Below are positions 1 through 6,874 of a DNA stretch of 21,664 nt, one piece after another. How positions within the stretch are numbered: the stretch's first letter is position 1; each line of letters starts with the position of its first letter. The position numbers and the translations under genes were made by a program. Under the pieces are notes generated by a model. That model ran no database searches, was not told the origin of the DNA, and saw nothing but the letters and a program-made list of their open reading frames with translations. The DNA comes from VGBK01 sp043810615 (lineage in GTDB: Bacteria > Actinomycetota > Acidimicrobiia > Spongiisociales > UBA11373): NCBI GenBank assembly GCA_043810615.1, contig JBDROA010000130.1, forward strand, positions 1-21,664, written 5' to 3'.

Positions 1-1250
1 CCCTGGCCGAGGGGCGCCTCCCCGACCGGGGACTGCTCGACCGGGCCGCCCCCGGGCGCCCCGTCCTCGTGGTGCGCCACTGCGGCCACATCGCCGTGGC
101 CAGCACCGCCGCCCTCGAGGCGGCAGGGATCGGCCCGGGCACCCCCGACCCGGAGGGAGGATCGCTCGATCGCGACGACCGGGGCCGCCCCACCGGGGTC
201 CTGCGGGAGACGGCGGTGACCCCGGTGGCGGCCGCCCTGCGGTCGCTCCTCCCTCCCCTGGGGCCGAACGACCTGGCGGCAACAGTCGCCTCCCTCACCG
301 GCGTGGGGCTTACCGGCCTGGGGGCCATCGTCTCCACAGACCAGGGTCTGTGGGGAGGGAGCGGCTCCGAACTCGCCTTGCTCCTCGAAGCAGCTCCCGC
401 CCTGACCCTCCCCTTGCGGGTGCTGGTCATCGCCGCCACCCCCGCCGAACTCGAAGCCGCCGCCGGCCGCCTCGGCGACGCCGGCCCCATGGTCTCCTTC
501 CTGGGGTTGAAGGCGTTCGCCGACGGCAGCCTCGGCGGCCACACCGCCGCCCTGCGACGCCCCTACGCCGATCGTCCGGGGAACACGGGCACGCTGCGGC
601 TCGACCCCGCCTGGGCCGCGCCGATGATCCGCACCGCGGCCTCCCTGGGAGGCATTACCGCCGTCCACGCCGTCGGCGACGCCGCCCTGAGCCGGGTGCT
701 CGACATCTTCGAAGGCGCCGTCGCCGCCGGGATCGACCCGACGCGACTGCGGGTGGAGCACGCCTCGCTGGTTCCCCCGCAAGACCTGGAGCGCCTCGCC
801 GCCCTGGGGGTCACCGCCTGCATCCAGCCGTCGTTCCTGCCCTCCGACTCCCCCTGGCTCGAGGCCCGCCTCGGGCGTGAGCGGCTGCCCTTCGCCTACA
901 ACTTCCGCTCGCTGGCCGATGCCGGGGTGCCCCTGGCCGGCGGGTCGGACTGCCCGGTGGAACCGCCGCACCCACTGTGGGGCATGGCCTCGGCCCGGGA
1001 TCGCGCCGGGTTCCGGCCCCAGGAGGCGCTTCCCGCCGCCGCCGCCCTCGCCCTGTTCACCACGGGGGCCGCTCGCGCCATCGGGGAGGAGGCCGGCCTG
1101 ACCCCGGGCAGCCCGGCCACCCTCACCGTCCTCGACGGCGACCCGGTAGCGGTCGGGGCCGAGGAGTTGCGCCGCATGCGGGTCGTGACCACTTTCGTGG
1201 GCGGGCGGGAGGTGGCGGTTCCGGAGGGGATGCCGGCCTGGAGGGACTGA
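1..1250 (+). CDS. YtcJ-type amidohydrolase (Amidohydro_3 family), 5' end cut off by the window
   Basis: The reading frame is open from base 3 and ends at TGA 1248-1250, so the gene begins before the window; the internal GTG at 69 is not a credible start. Family marks seen in order are the LKAFADGSLGG block (about nt 504-536), VHAVGD (about nt 662-680), RVEHAS (about nt 748-766), a GGSDCPVEPPHP block (about nt 938-973) and the C-terminal PGSPATLTVLDGDP strand. This order is typical of metal-dependent amidohydrolases of the YtcJ / N-substituted formamide deformylase group, cytosolic enzymes that hydrolyse amide bonds. The N-terminal HxH metal site must lie outside the window and cannot be checked. 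The substrate cannot be told from sequence. The next gene is convergent and begins 13 nt downstream. Confidence 0.88.
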   Translation, partial: LAEGRLPDRGLLDRAAPGRPVLVVRHCGHIAVASTAALEAAGIGPGTPDPEGGSLDRDDRGRPTGVLRETAVTPVAAALRSLLPPLGPNDLAATVASLTGVGLTGLGAIVSTDQGLWGGSGSELALLLEAAPALTLPLRVLVIAATPAELEAAAGRLGDAGPMVSFLGLKAFADGSLGGHTAALRRPYADRPGNTGTLRLDPAWAAPMIRTAASLGGITAVHAVGDAALSRVLDIFEGAVAAGIDPTRLRVEHASLVPPQDLERLAALGVTACIQPSFLPSDSPWLEARLGRERLPFAYNFRSLADAGVPLAGGSDCPVEPPHPLWGMASARDRAGFRPQEALPAAAALALFTTGAARAIGEEAGLTPGSPATLTVLDGDPVAVGAEELRRMRVVTTFVGGREVAVPEGMPAWRD

Positions 1251-1263
1251 AGGGAGGCGGCCC

Positions 1264-1470
1264 TCAGCGCGCCCCGGTGGCGAACCCCGCAGTCCCCACC
1301 CAGCAGGTGGGGCAGTAGTAGGTGTCGTCGTGCTGCACCGCCGTGCGCTCCACTCCCCGCCCGCAGCAAGCGCAGCGGCAGGCGAGGAAGGCCTCGGCCG
1401 CGGCGAGGTAGGGGCCGTCGCCCCCGAGCAACTCGGCCACCAGGATCCCGGGCGGAGAGCGCCGGCTCAC
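1264..1470 (-). CDS. Small zinc-ribbon-like protein, function unknown
   Basis: A 68-residue protein with a CxxC pair at residues 33-36 (plus Cys31 and Cys35) and a second CxxC at 53-56, as in a rubredoxin-knuckle zinc ribbon. The first 30 residues are unremarkable. I chose GTG 1468-1470 because a purine-rich GGGGAGGT lies 3-4 nt upstream; the frame stays open to 1560, but that extension is low-complexity and has no ribosome site. The gene is convergent with the amidohydrolase. I do not recognise the family. Metal binding is inferred from the cysteine spacing; a partner-binding or nucleic-acid role is possible but not shown. Confidence 0.55.
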   Translation of the reverse strand: MSRRSPPGILVAELLGGDGPYLAAAEAFLACRCACCGRGVERTAVQHDDTYYCPTCWVGTAGFATGAR

Positions 1471-1645
1471 CCCACCTCCCCGGCGCGGCGCGGCGACCAC
1501 TGGATCCAGGCCGTGATCGGCATTCCTCCCCGTCGCCTCCTGAGCGCCCGTAGCCGACACACCGGCCGACGCGGTCCGCCACCATAGCCCAACCGCAGGC
1601 GGCGACGGCGTGCCATGCTGATCTCCTCAAACCAGAGAGGCAACC

Positions 1646-1858
1646 ATGCGCCCTGCAGGCTTCGGCGCCATCGCCGCCGCCGGTCCCATCTTCTTCTTCT
1701 GCGCCTGGATCGTGATGATGTTCACCGGAGTGCTCCACGACGAAGTGGGCATCAACCCCTTCGGCTACGTGGACGCCATGAAGGTGACCATCGCCCTCTG
1801 GCTGGCGGCAGCCCCCCTCGTGGGGACGGCGGCGTCGGCGCGCAAGGAGGCGAAGTAG
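1646..1858 (+). CDS. Small two-helix membrane protein, hypothetical
   Basis: A 70-residue protein with two predicted membrane segments, about residues 5-28 (rich in Ile, Phe and Met) and 46-64, and a short basic tail ending RKEAK. ATG 1646 is preceded by AGAGAGG at 5-6 nt spacing. The gene stands alone, divergent from the zinc-ribbon gene and convergent with the dehydrogenase, and a strong hairpin follows 1 nt after its stop. No family is recognised. Hydrophobicity, the ribosome site and the terminator together support a real gene. Confidence 0.6.
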   Translation: MRPAGFGAIAAAGPIFFFCAWIVMMFTGVLHDEVGINPFGYVDAMKVTIALWLAAAPLVGTAASARKEAK

Positions 1859-1859
1859 G

Positions 1860-1891
1860 CCCCCTCCCCCGCCTGGCGGCGGGGGAGGGGG
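1860..1891. terminator. Bidirectional hairpin terminator between convergent genes
   Basis: A perfect 14-bp stem (1860-1873 with 1878-1891) closes a 4-nt TGGC loop. It lies between the stop of the small membrane gene (1858) and the stop of the dehydrogenase on the other strand (1901). There is no T tract, which is common for high-GC actinobacteria. The position suggests it serves both strands. Confidence 0.75.
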
Positions 1892-1900
1892 TGAAGGGTG

Positions 1901-2665
1901 TCAGTCGACGATCCGGCCCTCCATGCCGCCGGCCACCACGACCACCTGACCGGTGACGTGGCCCGAGACGGTGTCGCTCGCCAGAGCCACCACGTGGGGG
2001 GCGATGTCCTCGGGTCGGGCCACCTTCTTCAGGGCCATCGTGGCCGTGACCCGGGCGAGGCGCGCCTCGTCCAGGCCCTTCGCGCCGATCATCGGGGTCA
2101 GGGTCCAACCCGGGGCCACCGCATTCACCCGCACCCCGATACGGGCCGCCTCGTTCTTCAAGCTGAGAAGTAGTCCGCTGAGGATGGCGCCCTTGGCCGC
2201 GGCGTAGTCGGCGTGCCCGGCCTCACCGACGATCCCGGCGGTGGACCCCACCAGGACCAGGGCGCCCGAGCGCGTCGTCGCGGCGTGACGCAGGAAGGCG
2301 CGCGCCGTCAAGAAGGTGGCCCGCAGGTTGGCCGCCAGCGTCTCCTCCCATCGCTCCAGGGGCATCTCCCACAACGGCACGTCGGCGAGGGGCCACACCC
2401 CGGCGGCGGCCACGCAGACGTCCAGGCGACCGAGGGCGGCGGCCACCTCCGGCACCAGGCGATCGGCCTCCTCCTCGCGGCGCAGATCGGCCCCGGCGGC
2501 TACCCCGCCCAGCGCGGCGGCCAGTTCCTCGGCGGCGGCCCGCGAGGTGTGGTAGTGCACCCCCACCCGGCAGCCCTCGGCGGCGAAGGCGCTACAGATG
2601 ACGGCGCCGATGCCCCCCGCTCCGCCGGTCACCAGGACCGCCTTGCCCGCCAGGCCGGTTTCCAC
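1901..2665 (-). CDS. Classical short-chain dehydrogenase/reductase (SDR)
   Basis: A 254-residue protein, the normal length for a classical SDR, acting as a cytosolic NAD(P)H-dependent oxidoreductase. The cofactor motif TGGAGGIG is at residues 13-20, Asn113 matches the helix-4 Asn, and the catalytic triad is Ser141, Tyr154 and Lys158 (YAAAK). The usual NNAG is replaced by AAAG at about 86-89. The C-terminus carries the TGQVVVVAGGM block typical of FabG-like members. GTG 2663-2665 has no ribosome site but lies 6 nt after TAGACT, so the message is probably leaderless. Substrate is unknown: FabG-like ketoreductase or alcohol dehydrogenase are both possible, and no pathway genes adjoin it. Confidence 0.9.
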   Translation of the reverse strand: METGLAGKAVLVTGGAGGIGAVICSAFAAEGCRVGVHYHTSRAAAEELAAALGGVAAGADLRREEEADRLVPEVAAALGRLDVCVAAAGVWPLADVPLWEMPLERWEETLAANLRATFLTARAFLRHAATTRSGALVLVGSTAGIVGEAGHADYAAAKGAILSGLLLSLKNEAARIGVRVNAVAPGWTLTPMIGAKGLDEARLARVTATMALKKVARPEDIAPHVVALASDTVSGHVTGQVVVVAGGMEGRIVD

Positions 2666-2671
2666 AGGTGG

Positions 2672-2677
2672 AGTCTA
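2672..2677 (-). promoter_or_regulatory. Probable -10 box for a leaderless SDR transcript
   Basis: TAGACT on the minus strand ends exactly 6 nt before the GTG start of the dehydrogenase, which would place the transcript start at or next to the start codon. No convincing -35 box is visible. The same TAnnnT-N6-start layout occurs at two other genes in this window. Confidence 0.45.
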
Positions 2678-2715
2678 CGGGCCGGTCCCGGGGTGCTCCG
2701 GTCGCCGCACCTCGC

Positions 2716-2740
2716 TACACTTATTGCGAACGCTTCGCAG
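2716..2740 (+). promoter_or_regulatory. Promoter -10 (TACACT) with Nur-box-like operator for the metal transporter operon
   Basis: TACACT at 2716-2721 is followed by TTGCGA-N5-TCGCAG at 2724-2740, an inverted repeat whose inner core TGCGAA-CGC-TTCGCA is a perfect palindrome. The site would overlap the transcript start, a good place for repression. It resembles the nickel-responsive Nur (Fur family) box known from Streptomyces, recalled as TTGCAA-N5-TTGCAA, with one and two mismatches in the half-sites. No regulator gene is in the window. The start GTG of the first transporter gene lies 12 nt further on. Confidence 0.5.
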
Positions 2741-2751
2741 GACGGAGGGCC

Positions 2752-3417
2752 GTGCACATCCCCGACGGGTTCATCAACTTGCCAATCTCCGCCGGCTTCG
2801 GAGCGGCCGCCGCCGGCGGGGTGTGGTTCTCCATCCGACGGGCGGCCCGGTTCCTCGACGACCGGCGAGTGCCTCTGGCCGGTCTCGTCGCCGCCTTCGT
2901 CTTCGCCGCCCAGATGGTCAACTTCCCGGTGGTGTCGGGGACCAGCGGCCACCTGCTCGGCGGGGTGCTGGCCGCGGTCCTGGTGGGCCCCTGGCTGGGG
3001 GCCCTGGTGATCACCGTGGTCCTCGTCGTCCAGGGGGTGTTCTTCGCCGACGGCGGACTCACCGCCCTGGGGTTGAACGTGTTCAACATGGCCATCGTGG
3101 GAGCTCTCGGCGGCTACGTGTTGTACCGCGGCCTCCTCGCCCTGCTGCCCAGGACCCGGCCGGCCATGATGGCCTCCGCCGGAGTGGCGGGGGGCCTCTC
3201 GGTGGTGCTCGCCTCCCTCGCCTTCGTCTTCGAGTACGCCATCGGCGGCGAGGGCGGCGCCGGGGTGGGCACGGTGGCGGCCGCCATGGGCGGGGTGCAC
3301 GCCCTCATCGGGATTGGGGAAGGGTTGATCACCGCCCTGGTCGTGGGGGCCGTCCTCAGCACCCGGCCCGACCTGGTGGCGTCGGCTCCGAAGGTGGAGG
3401 TGCGGGCCCATGGATAG
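2752..3417 (+). CDS. Nickel/cobalt ECF transporter substrate-binding membrane subunit (NikM/CbiM)
   Basis: A 221-residue integral membrane protein that binds and passes Ni2+ or Co2+ across the cytoplasmic membrane as the S component of an ECF transporter. The mature N-terminus MHIPDGF matches the family's invariant MHIxDG, where the amino-terminal Met and His2 coordinate the metal; this fixes the start at GTG 2752, supported by GGAGGG 2-3 nt upstream. Further marks are NFPVVSGTSGHLLGG (about 60-75), typical of CbiM, and about six to seven hydrophobic segments. Its stop overlaps the next gene by 8 nt. Nickel rather than cobalt is suggested by the separate PDGLE-type N subunit and by the operator; no cobalamin genes are nearby. 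Confidence 0.93.
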   Translation: MHIPDGFINLPISAGFGAAAAGGVWFSIRRAARFLDDRRVPLAGLVAAFVFAAQMVNFPVVSGTSGHLLGGVLAAVLVGPWLGALVITVVLVVQGVFFADGGLTALGLNVFNMAIVGALGGYVLYRGLLALLPRTRPAMMASAGVAGGLSVVLASLAFVFEYAIGGEGGAGVGTVAAAMGGVHALIGIGEGLITALVVGAVLSTRPDLVASAPKVEVRAHG

Positions 3418-3733
3418 GCGTCTCTGGTGGTTCCTGGGAGTCGGCCTGGTGGTGGCCCTGCTGGTAGCCGGGGTGCTCAGCGGCTTCGCCTCGGGCGACC
3501 CCGACGGCCTGGAGCGGGTTTCCATCGACGAGGGATTCGACGAGACGGCACAGGACCACGCCCTGGCCGACTCGCCCCTGGCGGACTACGCCGTCGAGGG
3601 CGTGGAAGACGAACGCCTGAGCACCGGGCTCGCCGGGATCATCGGCGTGACCATCACTCTCGTCCTCTCCGGGGCGCTGTTCTACAGCATCCGCCTCTAC
3701 GGTAAGGCTCGCCGGGGCAAGGAAGCCGCCTGA
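3410..3733 (+). CDS. PDGLE-domain N subunit of the nickel/cobalt transporter
   Basis: A 107-residue protein with membrane helices at about residues 5-25 and 71-93 and an extracytoplasmic loop that begins with PDGLE (31-35) and continues through SPLADYAVEG. This is the CbiN/NikN-type auxiliary subunit, which helps load metal into the M subunit. ATG 3410 overlaps the end of the upstream M gene, so translation is probably coupled. In some bacteria M and N are fused; here they are separate. Confidence 0.9.
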   Translation: MDRRLWWFLGVGLVVALLVAGVLSGFASGDPDGLERVSIDEGFDETAQDHALADSPLADYAVEGVEDERLSTGLAGIIGVTITLVLSGALFYSIRLYGKARRGKEAA

Positions 3734-4494
3734 ACGAGAGCCACGTCCACTCCCTCTACCGACACGCCGAAGGGCCGTTGCACCGCCTCCGCCCGGAGGT
3801 GAAACTGGCGGCCACCCTGCTGTTCGTCGTGGCGGTGGTGGCCACCCCCCGGGAGGCGTTCTGGGCCTTCGGGGCCCACGCCGCCCTGGTGGCGGCCGCC
3901 GCGGCCGCCGGGCGCCTGCCTCCCGGCTTCCTGCTCCGCCGCCTCCTGGTGGAAGCTCCCTTCCTGCTGTTCGCCGTGTTCCTGCCCTTCGTGGGCCGCG
4001 GGGAGCGCGTCGAGGTGATCGGACTGTCGCTCTCCCAGGAAGGGCTCTGGGCAGCCTGGAACATCGTGGCCAAGGCCACGCTGGGAGCAGCGGCCTCGGT
4101 GATCCTGGCGTCCACCACCCGGGTCCCGGACCTGCTCAAGGGGTTCGCCCGGCTGCGCTTCCCCCGCGTGATCACCGCCATGATGGGATTCATGGTCCGC
4201 TACCTCGACCTGGTCGTCGGCGACCTGGGGCGTATGCGCATCGCCCTCCAATCGCGGGCCTACCGTCCCCGCTGGATCGGCCAGGCCCGGGCCCTTGCGG
4301 CGGTTTCGGGCACTCTGTTCGTGCGCTCCTACGAGCGCGGGGAGCGGGTCTACCTGGCCATGCAGGCCCGGGGCTACCGCGGGGTGATGCCGGAGCTAGA
4401 GGCGGCGGCTGCTCCCGCCGGGCAGTGGGCAGCGGCGCTGGCGGTGGTGGCCCTGGCCGCGGCGGTGGCAGCCCTGGGGTGGGTGCTGCGATGA
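3730..4494 (+). CDS. ECF transporter coupling membrane subunit (CbiQ)
   Basis: The T component that links the metal-binding subunit to the ATPase. Two coupling-helix motifs are seen, SRAYRPR (about residues 175-181) and ARGYRG (about 213-218), together with four to six hydrophobic segments and the N-terminal HRLxPxVKL block. The frame is closed by TAA at 3703-3705, and between that stop and TTG 3778 there is no ATG, GTG or TTG. I chose CTG 3730: it sits 6 nt after AGGA, overlaps the preceding TGA, and restores the SLYRHAEGPLHRL leader usual in homologues. TTG 3778, with GAAGGG 3 nt before it, is the alternative and would give 238 instead of 254 residues. Overlaps cbiO by ATGA. Confidence 0.88.
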   Translation: MNESHVHSLYRHAEGPLHRLRPEVKLAATLLFVVAVVATPREAFWAFGAHAALVAAAAAAGRLPPGFLLRRLLVEAPFLLFAVFLPFVGRGERVEVIGLSLSQEGLWAAWNIVAKATLGAAASVILASTTRVPDLLKGFARLRFPRVITAMMGFMVRYLDLVVGDLGRMRIALQSRAYRPRWIGQARALAAVSGTLFVRSYERGERVYLAMQARGYRGVMPELEAAAAPAGQWAAALAVVALAAAVAALGWVLR

Positions 4495-5270
4495 GCGTCC
4501 CCACCATCTCGCTGCGAAAGGTGGTCTTCGCCTACCCCGACGGGCGGCCGGCCCTGAACGGGGTAGACCTGCACGTCCACCCGGGTGAGCGAGTGGCGCT
4601 CCTGGGGCCCAACGGAGCGGGCAAGACCACCCTGGTGCTGCAACTCAACGGCATCCTCGTGCCGCAGCAGGGCACGGTCGAGGTGGCCGGCATCCCGGTG
4701 ACGAAGGAGCACTTCGTGGAGGTGCGCCGCCGGGTGGGCATCGTCTTCCAGGACCCCGACGACCAGGTGTTCATGCCCACGGTGCACGAGGACGTGGCCT
4801 TCGGGCCGGCCAACCTGGGGCTGCGCGGCGCCGAACTGGAGGCTCGGGTCGAGGCCGCCCTCGCGGCAGTGGGGATGCAGGAGCGACGCCACCGAGCGCC
4901 CCACCACCTCTCGTTCGGCGAGCGCCGCCTGGTGGCGATCGCCACCGTGCTCGCCATGGAACCCGAGATCCTGGTGCTCGACGAGCCCTCGGCCAACCTG
5001 GACCCGGCGGGTCGGCGCGAGTTGGCCGGGGTGCTGCGGCGCCTGGGCCTCACCATGCTCATGGTGACCCACGACCTCCCCTACGCCCTGCAGTTGTGCG
5101 ACCGGGCGGTGGTGATGAGCGCCGGCCGCATCGCTGCCGACGGCCCCATCGAGGAGATCCTGGCCGATCGGCCGCTCATGGCGGCCCACCGCCTGGAACT
5201 GCCCTTGGGCTTCGACCTGGACCTCATGCGCCGCCTCAAGCGGGAGGCCGAAGGACGGCCCGGGCACTGA
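4491..5270 (+). CDS. ECF transporter ATPase subunit (CbiO)
   Basis: A 259-residue ABC ATPase that powers the metal transporter from the cytoplasmic face. Walker A GPNGAGKTT is at 39-47, the Q-loop FQDPDDQ at 86-92, the signature LSFGE at 140-144 (in place of LSGGQ, as often in this subfamily), Walker B ILVLDEP at 160-166 and the switch His at 194 (MVTHDL). The start ATG 4491 forms ATGA with the CbiQ stop. This is the last gene of the four-gene operon. A single ATPase gene suggests a homodimer, as in CbiO2. Confidence 0.93.
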   Translation: MSVPTISLRKVVFAYPDGRPALNGVDLHVHPGERVALLGPNGAGKTTLVLQLNGILVPQQGTVEVAGIPVTKEHFVEVRRRVGIVFQDPDDQVFMPTVHEDVAFGPANLGLRGAELEARVEAALAAVGMQERRHRAPHHLSFGERRLVAIATVLAMEPEILVLDEPSANLDPAGRRELAGVLRRLGLTMLMVTHDLPYALQLCDRAVVMSAGRIAADGPIEEILADRPLMAAHRLELPLGFDLDLMRRLKREAEGRPGH

Positions 5271-5294
5271 CCCGATTCCACGGGGATGTGGCGT

Positions 5295-5350
5295 CAGGTC
5301 TCACCTGGCGATCCGCCCCGTCGTACACTCGGCACACTCAGACCCGGAGG
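5295..5350 (+). promoter_or_regulatory. Promoter region and ribosome site of the Ser/Thr-rich surface protein
   Basis: TACACT (5324-5329) is a plausible -10, the same hexamer used before the nickel operon. CAGGT-CTC-ACCTG (5295-5307), a perfect short inverted repeat, falls where the -35 would be and could be an operator. GGAGG at 5346-5350, 5 nt before TTG 5356, decides the start of the following gene. Confidence 0.4.
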
Positions 5351-5355
5351 ACCAA

Positions 5356-6144
5356 TTGGCCTACAGCCCCCCACCCCCACCGCCTCCCCCGGCGACCGCC
5401 GGCGGATCTTCGTGGTGGCGCAGCCCCGCCGCCCTCTTCATGATCGGCATCCTGATCGCCGCCGCCATCGCCGTTCCCGTGGTCTTCCTGGTGCTCGGCG
5501 GGGATGACGACGAGCCGACCGCCGGTTCGTCCACCACCTCTTCTGCCTCCACCACCACCGGCGGCGGATCCTCGACCACGGCCGGGACCTCCACCACCGC
5601 CGACTCCACCACCTCGTCCAGCAGCACGAGCACCTCGTCGAGCACGACCAGCAGTTCCACCACCTCCTCGACGACGACGACCACGACCACCACGACCACG
5701 ACCACCACGACCGCCGCACTGGAACTCGACACCGGCCTGACCGCCAACTACGAGGAGTTCGCTCTCACCAGCGGGTTCTGGCCCGACCCGTGGGACAGCC
5801 CGGCGCTGTCGGGCGGGTCCGTCGACGTGTCCTACCTGGGCGGAGGGTGTGTCGGCTGGGCCAGCGGCGCCCCCGACTTCCAGCTCGACTACACCGCCGC
5901 GGCCTCGTCGCTTCGCATCTACTTCGTCGCCGACGACACCAACGACGACGCCACGCTCATCGTCAACGACCCCCATGGCGACTGGGTGTGCGGCGACGAC
6001 TCCTACGGCACCAGCAACCCCACCGTCGACTTCACTGACACGGCCCCCGGCGGCATCTACGACATCTGGATCGGCTCCTACTCCGAGAGCACCTACATCA
6101 ACGGCGTCCTCTACATCACCGAACTGGACTCCTACCACCCGTAG
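5356..6144 (+). CDS. Membrane-anchored surface protein with Ser/Thr linker and C-terminal beta domain
   Basis: A 262-residue protein. Residues 5-12 are a proline run and 27-47 form one membrane helix. About 50-119 is a Ser/Thr/Gly linker ending in 14 consecutive threonines, and about 120-262 is a globular domain. That domain carries LTSGFWPDPW, a Cys-Gly-Trp block, SLRIYFVADDTNDDATLIV, NDPHGDWVCGDDS and GIYDIWIGSY. This pattern recurs as a C-terminal secreted domain in many bacteria (FxPDP...SGG...C.G...TLxV.xPdG.w.C.DD...G.YxVWVGsY), and the two Cys may form a disulfide. Topology is N-in with the domain outside. TTG start chosen for the GGAGG 5 nt upstream. Function is unknown. A degenerate second copy of the domain follows. 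Confidence 0.8.
   Translation: MAYSPPPPPPPPATAGGSSWWRSPAALFMIGILIAAAIAVPVVFLVLGGDDDEPTAGSSTTSSASTTTGGGSSTTAGTSTTADSTTSSSSTSTSSSTTSSSTTSSTTTTTTTTTTTTTTAALELDTGLTANYEEFALTSGFWPDPWDSPALSGGSVDVSYLGGGCVGWASGAPDFQLDYTAAASSLRIYFVADDTNDDATLIVNDPHGDWVCGDDSYGTSNPTVDFTDTAPGGIYDIWIGSYSESTYINGVLYITELDSYHP
5671..5712 (+). repeat. ACG/ACC trinucleotide run encoding 14 threonines
   Basis: Fourteen consecutive ACG or ACC codons, the end of the low-complexity Ser/Thr linker (about 5518-5712) of the surface protein. Such a run can change length by slippage without breaking the frame. On the minus strand it generates a spurious poly-valine frame. Confidence 0.85.
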
Positions 6145-6160
6145 ACCGCTCGCTCCCTCG

Positions 6161-6200
6161 ATGGCATCGGGCCGCCCCCGCCGGGGCGGCCCGATGCCAT
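6161..6200. terminator. Perfect hairpin, 18-bp arms and 4-nt loop
   Basis: Arms ATGGCATCGGGCCGCCCC (6161-6178) and its exact reverse complement (6183-6200) enclose the loop CGCC. It begins 16 nt after the stop of the surface protein and most simply acts as a strong intrinsic terminator. There is no T tract. The perfect arms are longer than the usual terminator, so a dispersed palindromic repeat is possible. Confidence 0.7.
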
Positions 6201-6786
6201 GACGGCGACCCCGCCTCGGGCCCCGCCCTCTCGTGGTTCTTCATCACCCAGGGCGACGACGGCGGCACGGCCTCCGGAGCCTCCAGTCCCACTTCCTCGA
6301 GCACCACGGTGTCGGCCACCACCGCGGCTTCCTCCACCACCTCGTCCTCTTCTCCAGACGCGCGGGAACTCGATCCCGGCCTCGACGCCCGGTACCAGAG
6401 AGTCGAATTGAACCCCGCTTTCTCGCCCGACCCGTGGACCGGCCGGGCGCTTGCCGGCGGGCCCGGGGATCGCGCCTACCCAGCCAAGTTGGATGACTGC
6501 CGGGGATGGTCGGATGCGGCACCCGCCTTCAGACCGCTCCGGCCCCGCGGCGCTGCGCTGGTCCGCTTCTGCTTCGTCCCCGACGCTCCCGGGGCCGATA
6601 CCACCCTCACCGCCAACGATCCCCCAGCAGCAGGGTCTGCAAAAACGACTCACCCGGCACACCGAACCCACCATCGACTGCCCCGCCGCCTCCAACGGCC
6701 GCTACAACATCTGGATCGGGTTGGCGGACCCGAGTGCGGCCGTCGAGGGCGCCTTCTACGTCACCACCCTGGACGCCGACCACCCC
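6201..6786 (+). pseudogene. Decayed paralogue of the preceding surface protein
   Basis: The translated sequence repeats the layout of the upstream protein: GDDGGTASG, a Ser/Thr linker, ELDPGLDARYQRVELNPAFSPDPW, then NDP, VCKNDSPGTPNP, TIDCPAASNGRYNIWIG and finally YVTTLDADHP. These pieces lie in three frames. One base is missing in the C run at 6621-6625 and another in the C run at 6667-6669. No in-frame start with a leader exists, the membrane helix is mostly gone, and the stop after DADHP is missing. Both indels fall in C runs, so sequencing error could explain them, but the lost start and stop argue for true decay after a tandem duplication. Confidence 0.7.
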
Positions 6787-6862
6787 AAGGCCCGCGGCTC
6801 CATCGACTCGTTGAGCCGTCTCTCGACGGAGCGTGCCGATGGCTTCCGTCGGCGTGGTGCGG

Positions 6863-6868
6863 TACCTT
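6863..6868 (+). promoter_or_regulatory. Probable -10 box for a leaderless DUF2461 transcript
   Basis: TACCTT ends exactly 6 nt before ATG 6875, and no ribosome site is present. TGGCTT sits 17 nt further upstream as a weak -35 candidate. Confidence 0.45.
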
Positions 6869-6874
6869 GTCCCC

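Noticed and set aside
2678..2751. Cobalamin riboswitch before the metal transporter
   Set aside because: The leader from the predicted start to GTG is about 25 nt, far too short for a B12 riboswitch, and no B12-box is seen.
5361..5747. Minus-strand frame with a long poly-valine stretch
   Set aside because: It is the reverse reading of the Thr codon run in the surface-protein linker.
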